This document shows, piece by piece, positions 8,720-17,931 of a stretch of 64,000 nucleotides of DNA. Each line of letters starts with the position of its first letter. The stretch's first letter is position 1. The notes beneath the pieces were generated by a model that was given only the letters and a program-made list of their open reading frames with translations, did not search any database and had not been told where the DNA came from. The position numbers were made by a program, and so were the translations under genes. Origin of the DNA: Paenibacillus sp. GP183 (GTDB lineage Bacteria > Bacillota > Bacilli > Paenibacillales > NBRC-103111); contig NZ_FNSW01000001.1 of assembly GCF_900104695.1 (NCBI RefSeq), positions 744,001 to 808,000 of the forward strand, written 5' to 3'.

Positions 8720-10735
8720 GTGGTGATCATGATCAAGGAAAAAAGGTTCTGGAACGGAATCAAAAAGTTACGCAAGATGAATGTCAGGTCTGTTCGATCA
8801 CGGTTAATTGTATCCTTTATGTTAATTTTATTGGTGCCGAGCATATGCATCGGCTATTTCTCCTTTCAAAGCGCGGAGCAACAGCTTAGGGCTAAAATGT
8901 CAAGCGCCGCGAAATCGAGCGTGGAGCTCGTCAATAAGACGATTGATCAGTATATCGGCCCGGTTATGGCCGATGCCGACGTACTTGCCGGGCAGCTAAA
9001 CGCAGCAGCGGTAGATAACAAAGATCCGGGTGTGCGCAAGCTTGTCGACGGCTTTATCGCGAAACATCCCGAACTCGAGCTGGTGACGATCGGCAACGAA
9101 AAAGGCAATTGGATGAAGGCTCCGGATCCCGGCAAGCAAGACTACGATCCGCGCAAACGGGACTGGTATATCGGCGCGATGAATAATCAAGGCAAGGTGT
9201 TTGTGTCCAAGCCCTATATTTCGGTCACAAGCAAAAATATGGTCGTTACCGTTGCGCAGGTTTTTCCCGACGGCAAAGGCGTTTTAGGGCTGAACCTGGA
9301 CTTGAGTAAACTGAACGGGATGCTGAGGGACGTGAAAATCGGGGTGCAAGGCTATGTCTATCTATTGGACAGCGACAGCAAATATATCGCACACCCTACT
9401 AACGCGCCGGGTTTTGAAGCCAAAGGTCCCCAATATGAATATATGCACAAAAACGACCACGACTTTATCCAATACATATTGAATGGGGTAAATAAAGAAG
9501 CGTATTTCGCCACTAACACGCTGACCGGCTGGAAGGTCGTCGGTTCTATGATCGTCGCGGAGTACGCACAAGCGGCAAAGCCGATTCTGATTCGTACGCT
9601 TATCGTCGTTCTTGCTGCCATAATCATTTCTTCTCTTATCATCTGGTTTATCCTTCGTTCGATTCTGAACCCGATGCGGGAGCTGCAGCGCGGTACGGAA
9701 CGAATCAAGGTCGGTGATTTAACCGGACGCATCCGGATCAAACATAGAGACGAATTCGGTGCACTAGCGAACGATTTCAACGCGATGGCAGAGTCGCTGT
9801 ATTCGCTCGTCAGCGAAATGTCGGAGACTTCTGGCCAATTGGCCGCGTCGTCGCAGGAAATGACGGCGATCACAGATCAAACCGCCGACTCCTTGCAGCA
9901 TGTCAATTCGTCGATCATGCTGGTTGCCGAAGCGACGGTTACCCAATCTCGGTCTACTGAAGAAACGTCGCGTGCGGTCGAGGAAATGTCGTCCGGCATT
10001 CAAAAAATCGCGATGGCGGCCGGTGAAATCGTTTATTCAGCGGCGAGAACGGACCAGGACGTACAGGCGGGAAGCGGTACCGTGCAGGAAGTGATCAAGC
10101 AAATGGCCAGCATTTTGCAATCCGTGGGCGAATCGTCCGCCATCATATCCAATCTGTCCGAGCTTTCATCGCAAATCCGGGACATGAATGCCGCGATTTC
10201 CGACATCGCCGGAAAAACGAATCTGCTCTCACTGAACGCCGCAATTGAAGCCGCACGCGCCGGCGAGCAGGGCCGAGGCTTTGCCGTCGTGGCCAGTGAA
10301 ATCCGCAAATTGGCGGACCAATCTAAACGAACGGCAGACGAGATTCATTCGGTCATTTCACAAATGACCGGGATGATCGATACCGCTGCCCAAGTCATGA
10401 ACGTGAAGGTGGTAACGGAAGTGGACAAGGGCATGGCGATTTCCGAAAAGGCGGGAGCGGCGTTCATCCAGATCGAACACTCCACCGGGCATATCGTGGA
10501 ACAAATTCACGATATTTCCTCGATTGCGGAGCAAATGTCCGCAAGCTCCGAACAAGTGGCGGCTTCGATGGAAGAAATGACTTCGACAGCAATGCTTTCC
10601 GCAAGCAATGTCCAGAGCGTATCCGCTTCATCGGAGGAGCAGCTTGCTTCGATTCAAGAAATTAATTCTTCATCGGCACATCTGTCTGCCATGGCCGAGC
10701 AGCTGCAGCGGATGGTCGAGCGCTTTAAACTATAA
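8720..10735 (+). CDS. Methyl-accepting chemotaxis protein with dCache sensor
   Basis: A chemoreceptor of about 671 residues. After a basic cytoplasmic start come transmembrane helix 1 (about residues 27-46), an extracellular dCache domain (motifs '[12 protein letters not shown]', '[16 protein letters not shown]', '[12 protein letters not shown]'), transmembrane helix 2 (about 290-315), a HAMP domain and the long signalling coiled coil. The conserved hairpin tip is intact ('[20 protein letters not shown]'), so it should engage CheA/CheW. It would sense a small amino acid or organic-acid-like ligand, as dCache receptors often do, but the ligand is unknown. Two tandem GTG codons and an ATG could each start it; AGGAGG best fits the first or second GTG. 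It is alone in its unit. Confidence 0.95.
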   Translation: MVIMIKEKRFWNGIKKLRKMNVRSVRSRLIVSFMLILLVPSICIGYFSFQSAEQQLRAKMSSAAKSSVELVNKTIDQYIGPVMADADVLAGQLNAAAVDNKDPGVRKLVDGFIAKHPELELVTIGNEKGNWMKAPDPGKQDYDPRKRDWYIGAMNNQGKVFVSKPYISVTSKNMVVTVAQVFPDGKGVLGLNLDLSKLNGMLRDVKIGVQGYVYLLDSDSKYIAHPTNAPGFEAKGPQYEYMHKNDHDFIQYILNGVNKEAYFATNTLTGWKVVGSMIVAEYAQAAKPILIRTLIVVLAAIIISSLIIWFILRSILNPMRELQRGTERIKVGDLTGRIRIKHRDEFGALANDFNAMAESLYSLVSEMSETSGQLAASSQEMTAITDQTADSLQHVNSSIMLVAEATVTQSRSTEETSRAVEEMSSGIQKIAMAAGEIVYSAARTDQDVQAGSGTVQEVIKQMASILQSVGESSAIISNLSELSSQIRDMNAAISDIAGKTNLLSLNAAIEAARAGEQGRGFAVVASEIRKLADQSKRTADEIHSVISQMTGMIDTAAQVMNVKVVTEVDKGMAISEKAGAAFIQIEHSTGHIVEQIHDISSIAEQMSASSEQVAASMEEMTSTAMLSASNVQSVSASSEEQLASIQEINSSSAHLSAMAEQLQRMVERFKL

Positions 10736-10808
10736 CATCATTCAAGGAAATAACAGCCTATTCGTTACTTGTAAACTTTGACCCGCAAGAAGGACATTTT
10801 GAAAAAAG

Positions 10809-10832
10809 TGACCCTCTTACGGGTCATTCTTT
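10809..10832. terminator. Hairpin between convergent genes, probable terminator
   Basis: TGACCC pairs with GGGTCA over a six-base loop and is followed by TTCTTT. It lies between the chemoreceptor and the convergent methyltransferase and may serve both. Confidence 0.6.
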
Positions 10833-10870
10833 AATCATTTATAGATTTGAGCCAATAGATGACACTGGTT

Positions 10871-11500
10871 CTAACTTGACTCTCCTAAAGTTTTTCGAAG
10901 TGTTAAGGATTGAAAATGTGGTGTATCTGGTTTCAATGGAACAACATGGAAATCAATGACTTCAAAGAATTGTTCCACTGTATTTAATATATGTTCATCT
11001 AAGTACATGCTGAAAAAGCGTTTAGGTTCATAAGAATCATGCTCCCAAAGCCCTTCTGAATCTTGTCCTCCATAGACACCCAAGAAAAAAAGACCATCCG
11101 ATTTTAAAACGCGACGAATCTCAAGTAGAACCTCACCTAAATTTGCTTTAGGTACATGAAGGAGACAATTCAATGCATAAACCGCATCGAATTTATCATC
11201 AGGAAAATCAAGCCTGTAAAAATCCATCGTCCGTGCATCGAGTCCTTTACTTCGGCAAATACTTATCATCTCTTCCGATAAATCAATACAAACGATATTT
11301 AAACCGTTATCTTTGAAATATAAACTATCACGTCCAGTACCGGATCCAATTTCTAGAAGAGATGACTTCCTTTCATCTTTCAGCAATGATAAAAAAGAAT
11401 CCCGCTCTTCAGCTTTCCAAGGTTCAATCGGGACTTTATCTCTGATCTCGGCAAAATTATTATAAGCTTCCTTCAAATTGCTTTTTTCAAAATTTCCCAT
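10871..11500 (-). CDS. Class I SAM-dependent methyltransferase
   Basis: A 209-residue Rossmann-fold methyltransferase. The SAM-binding motif I is 'LLEIGSGTGRDS' (about residues 49-60), followed by the acidic end of strand 2 ('IVCIDLSEEM'), motif III-like 'FDAVYALNCLLHV' and post-motif 'EIRRVLKSDGLFFLGVYGG'. This is the Methyltransf_11/25 type, usually acting on small molecules. The ATG start follows GGGAG. There is no operon partner. The substrate cannot be told. The 215 bases upstream, towards the divergent hydrolase, hold no further gene. Confidence 0.88.
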   Translation of the reverse strand: MGNFEKSNLKEAYNNFAEIRDKVPIEPWKAEERDSFLSLLKDERKSSLLEIGSGTGRDSLYFKDNGLNIVCIDLSEEMISICRSKGLDARTMDFYRLDFPDDKFDAVYALNCLLHVPKANLGEVLLEIRRVLKSDGLFFLGVYGGQDSEGLWEHDSYEPKRFFSMYLDEHILNTVEQFFEVIDFHVVPLKPDTPHFQSLTLRKTLGESS

Positions 11501-11715
11501 TTAATTACTCCCATCCTTTATACGAATCACTTGCTGCACGATTATCGATAATTCTACATGAATAGTCAATTGTCCTGCCTTTTATCGACGACTGATATTG
11601 CTTCCGTCGAACAATAGCAATAATATTTCTTTAATGTTGAAGGAAATCGAACACGACGAATGGAAATATACCTTTTGTATAGAAAAACTACAAAGATTCG
11701 GAGTGTTTCTCAGTT

Positions 11716-12564
11716 ATGAATACCTTGTCGACCGATTTCCAAATGTTCACAGCCCGAGACGGGGCAAAGCTACCTTACAGATACTTTGGAGGACCATCCG
11801 ATTGTGTGCTGATTTTTTTGCACGGCATTACCGAACCGAGCCTGTATTTAAGGGAATTAGGACAATATGTAGCAAAACATAATCTTGCCACCGTCTACCT
11901 GCCGGATCTGCGCGGTTATGGCGATAACCCGATACGTCGAGGCGACATCGATTACATCGGGCAACTGGACGATGATATCGATGATTTGTTCCGTCACGTC
12001 CAAGCTCGTCATCCGGACTCTCGAATCATTCTCGGCGGCCATTCCGCCGGCGGAGCGACTGCTCTGCGGCAAACGATCCGCCCGATTCACAAGGATATTC
12101 ACGCTTACTTGCTGCTTTCCCCAGCTCTAAGTCCTAATTCGCCTCTAGAGCGCAAAGACGGCAACGGTAACGAATCCAAAGTCAACGTCACGAAATATGT
12201 GCTGCTAATGGCACTTAATGCGCTTGGTATCCATCAATTTGACCATACTGTCGTTTATCGTAGGCTGACACCTCCGGAGAAGCTCCATGGAACCGAATCC
12301 TGCAATCTTAGCTATCGCCTGGCATTGTCGCGCATGGTCGACAATCAATACGCGAAGTACCTCTCCCGGTTGACCCAACCGACCTTCGTTCTCATAGGCG
12401 AGGACGATGAAGTGTTCCGCGCCGATGCGTACGAACAAATCTACAGCAAGTACTGCAACGCTGAGGTCCGCGTCATCCCCGGCCATAATCACGACGCGGT
12501 CGTGACAACTAGTGAGGCACACACCATCGTGGGTCAGTGGCTGCAAAAGGTATTGGAGAACTGA
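11716..12564 (+). CDS. Alpha/beta hydrolase
   Basis: A 282-residue serine hydrolase of the lysophospholipase/esterase type. The nucleophile elbow is 'GGHSAGG' (Ser near 110), the oxyanion HG sits in 'LIFLHGITEP', the acid is likely in 'VLIGEDDEVFRAD', and the catalytic His is in 'IPGHNHDAVVT' near the end. No signal peptide is present, so it is cytoplasmic. It closes with a strong terminator and stands alone. The ribosome binding site is weak (CGGAG), so low expression or a different promoter context is possible. The substrate is unknown. Confidence 0.88.
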   Translation: MNTLSTDFQMFTARDGAKLPYRYFGGPSDCVLIFLHGITEPSLYLRELGQYVAKHNLATVYLPDLRGYGDNPIRRGDIDYIGQLDDDIDDLFRHVQARHPDSRIILGGHSAGGATALRQTIRPIHKDIHAYLLLSPALSPNSPLERKDGNGNESKVNVTKYVLLMALNALGIHQFDHTVVYRRLTPPEKLHGTESCNLSYRLALSRMVDNQYAKYLSRLTQPTFVLIGEDDEVFRADAYEQIYSKYCNAEVRVIPGHNHDAVVTTSEAHTIVGQWLQKVLEN

Positions 12565-12594
12565 TAGAACTGCTATTCTTCCCGTTCAGCATAG

Positions 12595-12637
12595 AAAAAG
12601 GGATCGTTGACTGCGAAACAGCCGGCGATCCCTTTTT
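12595..12637 (+). terminator. Rho-independent terminator
   Basis: A 12-bp stem made by AAAAAGGGATCG and CGATCCCTTTTT, with the T-run forming one arm. It follows the alpha/beta hydrolase gene. Confidence 0.88.
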
Positions 12638-12788
12638 AATAAATTCCATTATCCTTCAATATATTTAATATCGTTAATTAGTAGTGACATTGTATCTTCT
12701 CAGTACCGTGGGAACACGGATATTTCACCTTCTCCTATAGGCTACATAAAATATATTACAGTAAAGAGAAGCTTCGAGGAGGATTATT

Positions 12789-13442
12789 GTGATATATCTT
12801 TGTCCCATTTGTGGTGAATGGTGTGAATACTACAGTCATGGTCATAGTAGTTACTGGCTTCAGGCAATCAACCAGGTTAGAGTAAAGGATCCAACAATCA
12901 TCGATGAATGGAATTCGGTCCTCATTCCTCCTGCACCTAAATTGAAACCAGTCACAGTTGATCCCAAAACTACCGCATTATTAGTTTTAGATATGGAAAC
13001 CACCATTTGCAAAAGTCCTCGTTGTGTAGCCTCTATCGTCAAGATTAAAGAACTATTGTCTGAAGCCCGCGAAATGGGGATGCTAGTGGTCTATAGCCTC
13101 ACTCCTATGGGAAGTCCCTCTGATATTGCCGGGCAGATTTCTCCCTCAAAAGTTGATCCAATTGTGAAATCCGATGTTGATAAGTTTTACCAAACCAACT
13201 TAGAACAGATATTACAAAACCATGGTATTAAAACAGTGCTTATAACTGGTTTTGCCGCCAATGGTGCAGTCCTTCATACAGCCACTAGTTCAGCTTTCCG
13301 AGGTTATAATGTGATTGTTCCCGTTGATGGCATGTCCGCAAATAATCCATATGCCGAGCAGTACACAGCTTGGCATATGCTTAACAGTCCTGGAACCCGA
13401 AACCGCGCAACTCTAACGAAAATAAATATGATAGGCTTTTAA
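12789..13442 (+). CDS. Isochorismatase-family protein without the catalytic cysteine
   Basis: A 217-residue member of the cysteine hydrolase/isochorismatase family. The catalytic Asp ('ALLVLDMETT') and Lys ('VKSDVDKFYQTNLEQIL') are present. The third residue of the triad, normally Cys in a TGxxTDxCV context, is replaced: the sequence reads 'TGFAANGAVLHTA', so the position is Ala. Members without this Cys are known (EntB/PhzD-type isochorismatases), so hydrolysis by another mechanism or a non-hydrolytic role is possible. An extra N-terminal segment with 'CPICGEWCEYYSHGH' could bind zinc. The start is GTG after AGGAGG. Its stop codon overlaps that of the convergent peptidase gene. Confidence 0.85.
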   Translation: MIYLCPICGEWCEYYSHGHSSYWLQAINQVRVKDPTIIDEWNSVLIPPAPKLKPVTVDPKTTALLVLDMETTICKSPRCVASIVKIKELLSEAREMGMLVVYSLTPMGSPSDIAGQISPSKVDPIVKSDVDKFYQTNLEQILQNHGIKTVLITGFAANGAVLHTATSSAFRGYNVIVPVDGMSANNPYAEQYTAWHMLNSPGTRNRATLTKINMIGF

Positions 13443-13448
13443 GAGCCT
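13433..13448. repeat. Small palindrome holding two convergent stop codons
   Basis: AGGCTTTTAAGAGCCT forms a five-base-pair hairpin with the TAA of the isochorismatase-like gene and, on the other strand, the TAA of the peptidase gene in its loop. A short A-run follows on the plus strand. It may be a weak terminator for the minus strand. Confidence 0.5.
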
Positions 13449-14134
13449 AAAAAATAGGTGTCCATTTCTTGCTCATTAACCGTATCATTCATATTGACTC
13501 TATAAGCCTTGGCTTTCGGCCTGGAACTTACAATTTTACTGATCTCCTGATCGATAAAATGGATGGCAACTCCGTCATCAGCAGCAAGACCAGCTTGTAT
13601 TTCCCCTGTACGAATAAATTTATGGTACGCGGGTCTTCTTTCTAATTCATTATCGTAATGAGGACAATTGCTGCCTTTCAAAAAGCCTAAACATTTTAAA
13701 GGTTCAAGTCCATTGCCAAATGAATCCGTAATTCCTTCATCGAACCAACATATCGAACCAGCACTGATTCCAGCTAAAACAATGCCTTGATTCCAAGCTT
13801 TTTCTAAAATGAAATTTAGACTCCAGTCTTTCCATAAAGCTAATAGATTCTTTGTATTACCGCCACCGACGTAAATAATGTCCTTATTTAGAATAAAATC
13901 CTCCAAATCTCTTGTTGGTGGTTTGAATAATGATAAATGAGATGGCTTACAATTCTGATTTTGAAAGAAGCTATAAAACCTTGAGATGTAGTTTTCAGAA
14001 TCACCACTGGCAGTTGGAATAAAACAGATGTTTGGATTATGATTATTTGATTGTTTAAGGATGTATGTATCTAACAAAGGGTTTACTGGTTCCATGGAGA
14101 ACCCTCCGCCTCCAAGAGCAATTATTTGTCGCAT
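13439..14134 (-). CDS. Peptidase E-like (S51) protease
   Basis: A 231-residue class-I glutamine-amidotransferase-like serine peptidase. S51 enzymes such as PepE cleave Asp-X dipeptides. The nucleophile is in 'LAGISAGSICWFDEG' (Ser near 124), with the glycine-rich 'DIIYVGGGNTKNLL' before it, as in the family. I place the start at the ATG giving MRQIIALGGGG because GGGAG lies seven bases before it; an ATG six codons upstream lacks a site. It is 14 bases downstream of a methyltransferase gene on the same strand, so the two are probably cotranscribed. The protein is cytoplasmic and without a signal peptide. Confidence 0.88.
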   Translation of the reverse strand: MRQIIALGGGGFSMEPVNPLLDTYILKQSNNHNPNICFIPTASGDSENYISRFYSFFQNQNCKPSHLSLFKPPTRDLEDFILNKDIIYVGGGNTKNLLALWKDWSLNFILEKAWNQGIVLAGISAGSICWFDEGITDSFGNGLEPLKCLGFLKGSNCPHYDNELERRPAYHKFIRTGEIQAGLAADDGVAIHFIDQEISKIVSSRPKAKAYRVNMNDTVNEQEMDTYFLGS

Positions 14135-14148
14135 TTTTGATCTCCCTT

Positions 14149-14769
14149 TCATCGCAAAAGTATCTCTGTTAGCGAATTTTTCACCAGAATGACCTGAATT
14201 ACATGCCCCACTCCGGTATGAAACAGACCTTCGTCTCTCCTTTGTTCTCCGTAGAAGAAATGTAGAACCTCAAACCCGCTAGTCCACGCTAGTACTTCTT
14301 CAGGACTATAAAGCAAATCAACTGCTTTAGGGCCGCCTGTTTGATAACGAATTTGCTCTTCCGAGTAAACCTCCATCATAATAATACCACCTGGTTTCAC
14401 GACGGCGAGCAATTTGTCAAACACCTTTCTTTGTTCCGCTTTTGGGAAGTGACCAAACACCATAATGGCACCGTCATAAACTTCTGAAGGCACTGGATCA
14501 TAAAGCAAATCTTTTTTCTCGGTTACCACCTTTACTTGGAATCGTTCCGCCAGCTTTTCTGTTTTCTTCAATCCATTCTCCGCATAATCCCATGCCGTCA
14601 CCTGATATCCTTGCCTTGCCAGAAACACGGCATTCCTGCCTTCTCCTTCAGCAAATGCCACGATTCGCTTCCCATTGAACCGGTGAGCTTGGGCTTCGAT
14701 AAAGGCATTGGGTTGCTCGCCATACATGTACTCGTCCGCTCCGAAACGTTCATTCCATTGATCCAGCAT
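14149..14769 (-). CDS. Class I SAM-dependent methyltransferase (TehB-like)
   Basis: A 206-residue methyltransferase. The N-terminal 'WNERFGADEYMYGEQPNAF' and motif I 'IVAFAEGEGRNAVFLARQG' (about residues 34-52) are the signature of the TehB/UbiE-like group that includes tellurite-resistance and thiol methyltransferases. Strand 2 ends in 'VTAWDYAENGL', then 'YDGAIMVFGHF' and 'VVKPGGIIMMEVY'. The ATG start follows AGGAG. It is upstream of the peptidase E gene in the same unit. The acceptor molecule is unknown. Confidence 0.87.
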   Translation of the reverse strand: MLDQWNERFGADEYMYGEQPNAFIEAQAHRFNGKRIVAFAEGEGRNAVFLARQGYQVTAWDYAENGLKKTEKLAERFQVKVVTEKKDLLYDPVPSEVYDGAIMVFGHFPKAEQRKVFDKLLAVVKPGGIIMMEVYSEEQIRYQTGGPKAVDLLYSPEEVLAWTSGFEVLHFFYGEQRRDEGLFHTGVGHVIQVILVKNSLTEILLR

Positions 14770-14895
14770 CCTAACAGCTCCTAATTTTTATAAATTATTT
14801 TACTATATTATAGAGTAACATAGCCATGGGAGTCGAACCCTACAACGAACCCTTTAATGTGCCCATTTCTTTCTGAATTTTGATCGTTCAGGATC

Positions 14896-16062
14896 TCATT
14901 GTTTAGTTTCCAGTTTGTAGTGACCTTCTTCCCGTTTAAAACCATGTATATTGTCAATTCTCGTATACGCGATGTTATTGTTATCCACCCAGTGTTGGGG
15001 GAGAAAAGAGTAACGGGCGTTTTCTGTCAGCAAAAGATGTTCCAGTTTCAGCGTATCCAGATGGAATACGGATAAATTGAAAGTATCATCGGGATCGACA
15101 GGGGAGTTAGGAATTTTCAGACCGCTTTGGAAACCGATCGCCAAATTTTTCGAATCGGATGAAAATATAGCTTTTCCCATAAAATTGAATGAAAGTACAG
15201 TTCGCATCGTTATAGTTGAGATGAGTTGACCGAATCTGAGCGGAGATGTGCCTGAATCCGCCAGCATAAATTTGCTGTCCGGTGACCAATTAAATTCCTT
15301 TATTTGAATGCCTCCATTTATTATTTGAAAGGGTCGATCCTCATTTACTTTCCAAATATAAGCGTCCCCGGATTGGTCATTGGGATTTCCTTTTAGGAAG
15401 GCAACCATTTTATGATTCGGTGACCATGTAACCAGCATGTCGTTGACTACGCCTGAATGGTTATCGTGTCCTTTACTTGCATCATAGACTTTAGGGCTGG
15501 TTGCCAGCGCATTGATTTTCCAAACGCCATGCTCTTTGACGACGCCGACGTATCTTTCATTACTCCCCTTCCCCCATGATCCATTCTTATCAGGAACGAC
15601 ATCCAGATTCACAACAAAATGTACGGATGGTTTGTCCGCATTTTCTTTTGGTTCCTGAAGCCGATGGTAAGGTTCAATGGAAATCATTTTTATGGATTCA
15701 ATTCCAAAATGGCCTTTTTCTGCCTCTTCTTTTGAAAAGTTCGTTGTCATAGAGGTAGACATCATCGCATATGCACCATCTACATCACGCTTCCCAATTG
15801 CGTCAAAATAGGCGGCGATCAATTTGCGGACAGCTATTTCATCGTCCATAGTGGCGGGGAAAAACTGAACAGTCGAGGTACCGCTTGCGGTTGGCGACGC
15901 TTTCGGCGTATTGATTGCATTAGGTGTAACTGTCTGCATAATCCCTGTTGTTGGAGAGTCGGTTAAGATTGGGGTTTTTCCTGGCGATGTTGTTTCCGAT
16001 CGAGCATCGCAGGCTGATACAGCAAAAATAATCATCGCCCAAGCAAATATTTTTTTCCGCAT
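14896..16062 (-). CDS. Lipoprotein with C-terminal beta-propeller-like repeats
   Basis: A 388-residue exported lipoprotein (signal with lipobox AVSAC, Cys near residue 18), then a Ser/Thr/Pro-rich linker up to about residue 60. A folded domain of about 110 residues resembles the NTF2/SnoaL-like 'VRKLIAAYFDAIGKRDVDGAYAM' pattern. The C-terminal half has WD/TolB-like strings ('VTWSPNHKMVAFL', 'FNWSPDSKFMLAD', 'IFSSDSKNLAIGFQ'). It may bind a partner at the cell surface. The start follows GGGAG. No operon partner of known function. Confidence 0.72.
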   Translation of the reverse strand: MRKKIFAWAMIIFAVSACDARSETTSPGKTPILTDSPTTGIMQTVTPNAINTPKASPTASGTSTVQFFPATMDDEIAVRKLIAAYFDAIGKRDVDGAYAMMSTSMTTNFSKEEAEKGHFGIESIKMISIEPYHRLQEPKENADKPSVHFVVNLDVVPDKNGSWGKGSNERYVGVVKEHGVWKINALATSPKVYDASKGHDNHSGVVNDMLVTWSPNHKMVAFLKGNPNDQSGDAYIWKVNEDRPFQIINGGIQIKEFNWSPDSKFMLADSGTSPLRFGQLISTITMRTVLSFNFMGKAIFSSDSKNLAIGFQSGLKIPNSPVDPDDTFNLSVFHLDTLKLEHLLLTENARYSFLPQHWVDNNNIAYTRIDNIHGFKREEGHYKLETKQ

Positions 16063-16074
16063 GAAATCTTCTCC

Positions 16075-16377
16075 CTATAGCTCAGTCAACGTTAAATTAT
16101 TCAGTTTGGGTTCTATCAAATTTTTTAGGGATCTAATATCTTTGCTTGCCTCAGTAATTAGTTTATTACCGTTGCAAAGAGTTGTTGATTCTTTTCCTTT
16201 CAAATTCTCTGTAAAAACTAAATATTTATTTCCTTTTTCAAATTCAGTTCCACACATTCCAAAGAAACCACTAAACACATAACCATTTGCCAGGTTGCCC
16301 TTCCAGACCTTATCCACGCTAAAAATATTATTAATATAGACGAATATTGGAAAATATAGTTGCGTGATCCTGCCAGT
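16075..16377 (-). pseudogene. Fragment of a TIMP/netrin-like domain protein
   Basis: Coding similarity begins inside the gap next to the Imm26-like gene ('IFSVDKVWKG') and runs to a normal stop. The strings 'VDKVWKG', 'GMCGTEFEKGNKYLVF' and 'TTLCNGNKLITEASKDI' match the C-terminal half of bacterial TIMP-like secreted proteins. The N-terminal half, with signal peptide and first Cys cluster, is missing, and there is no ribosome binding site near any start codon. The internal GTG near 16317 is probably not a real start. It looks like a remnant left by a deletion that joined it to the adjacent gene. Confidence 0.55.
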
Positions 16378-17223
16378 TTAGCATTCGTAACCTGATGAAA
16401 ATAAGTATCCCTTACTTTTAAAATATTCTTCTAACTCTTCTTCAGAGAGAAAGAATGCGGTTTTTGGTCTTTTGATATTCATCATTAATAATTCATCACA
16501 ATCCAAAGCATTCCATGGTTCAAGTCCGTAATACGCTTCTGCTAGACTCGTTAAAATGCCAGCTGAATATGATTGTGAACCATCTTCATGGTGCATTTGA
16601 GCCACTTGTTTTTTATCAATCTTTACTTGTGAGTTGCCAATAATTTTCCAATCAAAGCTATTCAAGCATACCGAACCTAGATTCAAAACGGAAATAACTG
16701 GTGAAGAAACGATGTTATCAATCGATGGAATGTCTTTGCCCCTACACTCAAATAGTGCGCAATGCGGTGACGTTTTGTATTTTTCCCAAACAACTTGCCC
16801 GAAAGACAAAGAACCGTCAGACAATGGAATAGAAAATATATCACCTAGCTTCCATTTTTGAGGTTTCGGTCTATTCCATGTGTTAATGATTAGTCTAACC
16901 TCTTCGAGATAAAAAGGTTCAATTTTTACCGAGTTTGTTGCAAGGTCATTTATTAATAATGCTACTTTAAGAATCTCTTCTGCTCTTTTCGAGCTGGCTT
17001 TTATCAAGACAAAGCTATCTTCATAATCAATTTTCACCATCTTGATTAATTCATTATTTAACTTTCGTAACGCCGCACGAAGTTTCTTTACTGCCTCGCT
17101 ATTTGTAGATACCTGAAATTCATTTTTCAGACTTTGGATAATCATAAAACCAGGAGTATTGTGGTCAGGTAAGTGGAGTTTAATCATTCCTACTTGGATT
17201 GAAAAATCTTGCATAATCATCAT
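16378..17223 (-). CDS. Imm26-like protein
   Basis: A 281-residue cytoplasmic protein. The middle, 'KWKLGDIFSIPLSDGSLSFG' at about residues 122-141, is the opening motif of the Imm26 immunity family, which protects against polymorphic toxins. The N-terminal 110 residues are a separate helical region with no family I recognise. The C-terminal 'WNALDCDELLMMNIKRPKTAFFL' may be a third segment. No toxin gene lies beside it, so it may be an orphan immunity gene or have a housekeeping role. Tandem ATG codons follow a GAGG site; the first is used here. Confidence 0.6.
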   Translation of the reverse strand: MMIMQDFSIQVGMIKLHLPDHNTPGFMIIQSLKNEFQVSTNSEAVKKLRAALRKLNNELIKMVKIDYEDSFVLIKASSKRAEEILKVALLINDLATNSVKIEPFYLEEVRLIINTWNRPKPQKWKLGDIFSIPLSDGSLSFGQVVWEKYKTSPHCALFECRGKDIPSIDNIVSSPVISVLNLGSVCLNSFDWKIIGNSQVKIDKKQVAQMHHEDGSQSYSAGILTSLAEAYYGLEPWNALDCDELLMMNIKRPKTAFFLSEEELEEYFKSKGYLFSSGYEC

Positions 17224-17308
17224 TCAATGTTTCCTCATCTCAAACCATATTACTCAAAATTTCTTTTTACATAGATTAGTATTATAACCACCAAGGAGGT
17301 GAATAAAT

Positions 17309-17695
17309 ATGGCTGTTTTTTCATTAGGAGCGGTATCCAACCTTGCTGGAACTACAATCCTATCAACATCTGTTGAATTACGTGTTACCAACACAACTGC
17401 CGCGCCGCTGACTCCAATCATAGTAAATGCTTATAGCGCTCCCGGAGGAGCGCCAGGTGGTGCAGTTGAAACATTATATTTCACGACTACATTTGCATTG
17501 GGTGCACCTAATGCAGTGGTGATCCTCAATATTCCTACAACGGTACCAGCTTATGAAATTCGTGTTTCCTCTCCTGCTGCTGCTGGTTTCATAAGTGATA
17601 TTTCACTATATGCCCAAGGAAAAGATAGTGCAGGAAACTTTGTACCCGTGCATGCATTTCCGTTTGGTGATTGGAATATAGTTACTACTGAATAA
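17309..17695 (+). CDS. Conserved small beta-rich protein, possible spore-surface or secreted protein
   Basis: A 128-residue protein of almost only small, hydrophobic and Thr/Ser residues ('ELRVTNTTAAPLTPIIVNAY', 'APGGAPGGAVETLYFTTTF'). No charged core, no typical signal peptide, no transmembrane helix. The composition suggests a beta-sandwich like those found on spores or outer surfaces. It follows a strong GGAGG site and is closed by a strong terminator, which argues that it is real and well expressed. Nearby genes of spore type (CotF-like, GerP) support but do not prove a spore role. I do not recognise the family. Confidence 0.7.
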   Translation: MAVFSLGAVSNLAGTTILSTSVELRVTNTTAAPLTPIIVNAYSAPGGAPGGAVETLYFTTTFALGAPNAVVILNIPTTVPAYEIRVSSPAAAGFISDISLYAQGKDSAGNFVPVHAFPFGDWNIVTTE

Positions 17696-17733
17696 TTATG
17701 AACGTCCAAGCAGAAATGAGAATACTTGAATAT

Positions 17734-17752
17734 ATTATTATTATTATTATTA
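17734..17752. repeat. (ATT)n microsatellite
   Basis: Six tandem ATT units downstream of the small beta-rich protein gene. Such tracts change length by slippage. Confidence 0.9.
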
Positions 17753-17780
17753 GAAAATCGACCCATTTCTATTCACCTCG

Positions 17781-17807
17781 GCACCCTATATTTGATAGGG
17801 TGCTTTT
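17781..17807 (+). terminator. Rho-independent terminator
   Basis: GCACCCTAT pairs with ATAGGGTGC over a five-base loop and TTTT follows. It ends the small beta-rich protein unit. Confidence 0.88.
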
Positions 17808-17931
17808 CAATTTGTAAGTAGATTTGAGTTTGTTATCATTTTTTGTTATGGCAGCAGATCGTAGCAAATGCATGATTGTGTTGTGGTATTATTATTACCT
17901 ATGTAAAATGTATAAAATATCCATGTAACAC

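Noticed and set aside
14826-14860. tRNA T-arm-like string (GGGTTCGACTCCC on the minus strand)
   Set aside because: Only three GC pairs fit the stem. No matching acceptor, D or anticodon arm is found upstream. Probably chance.
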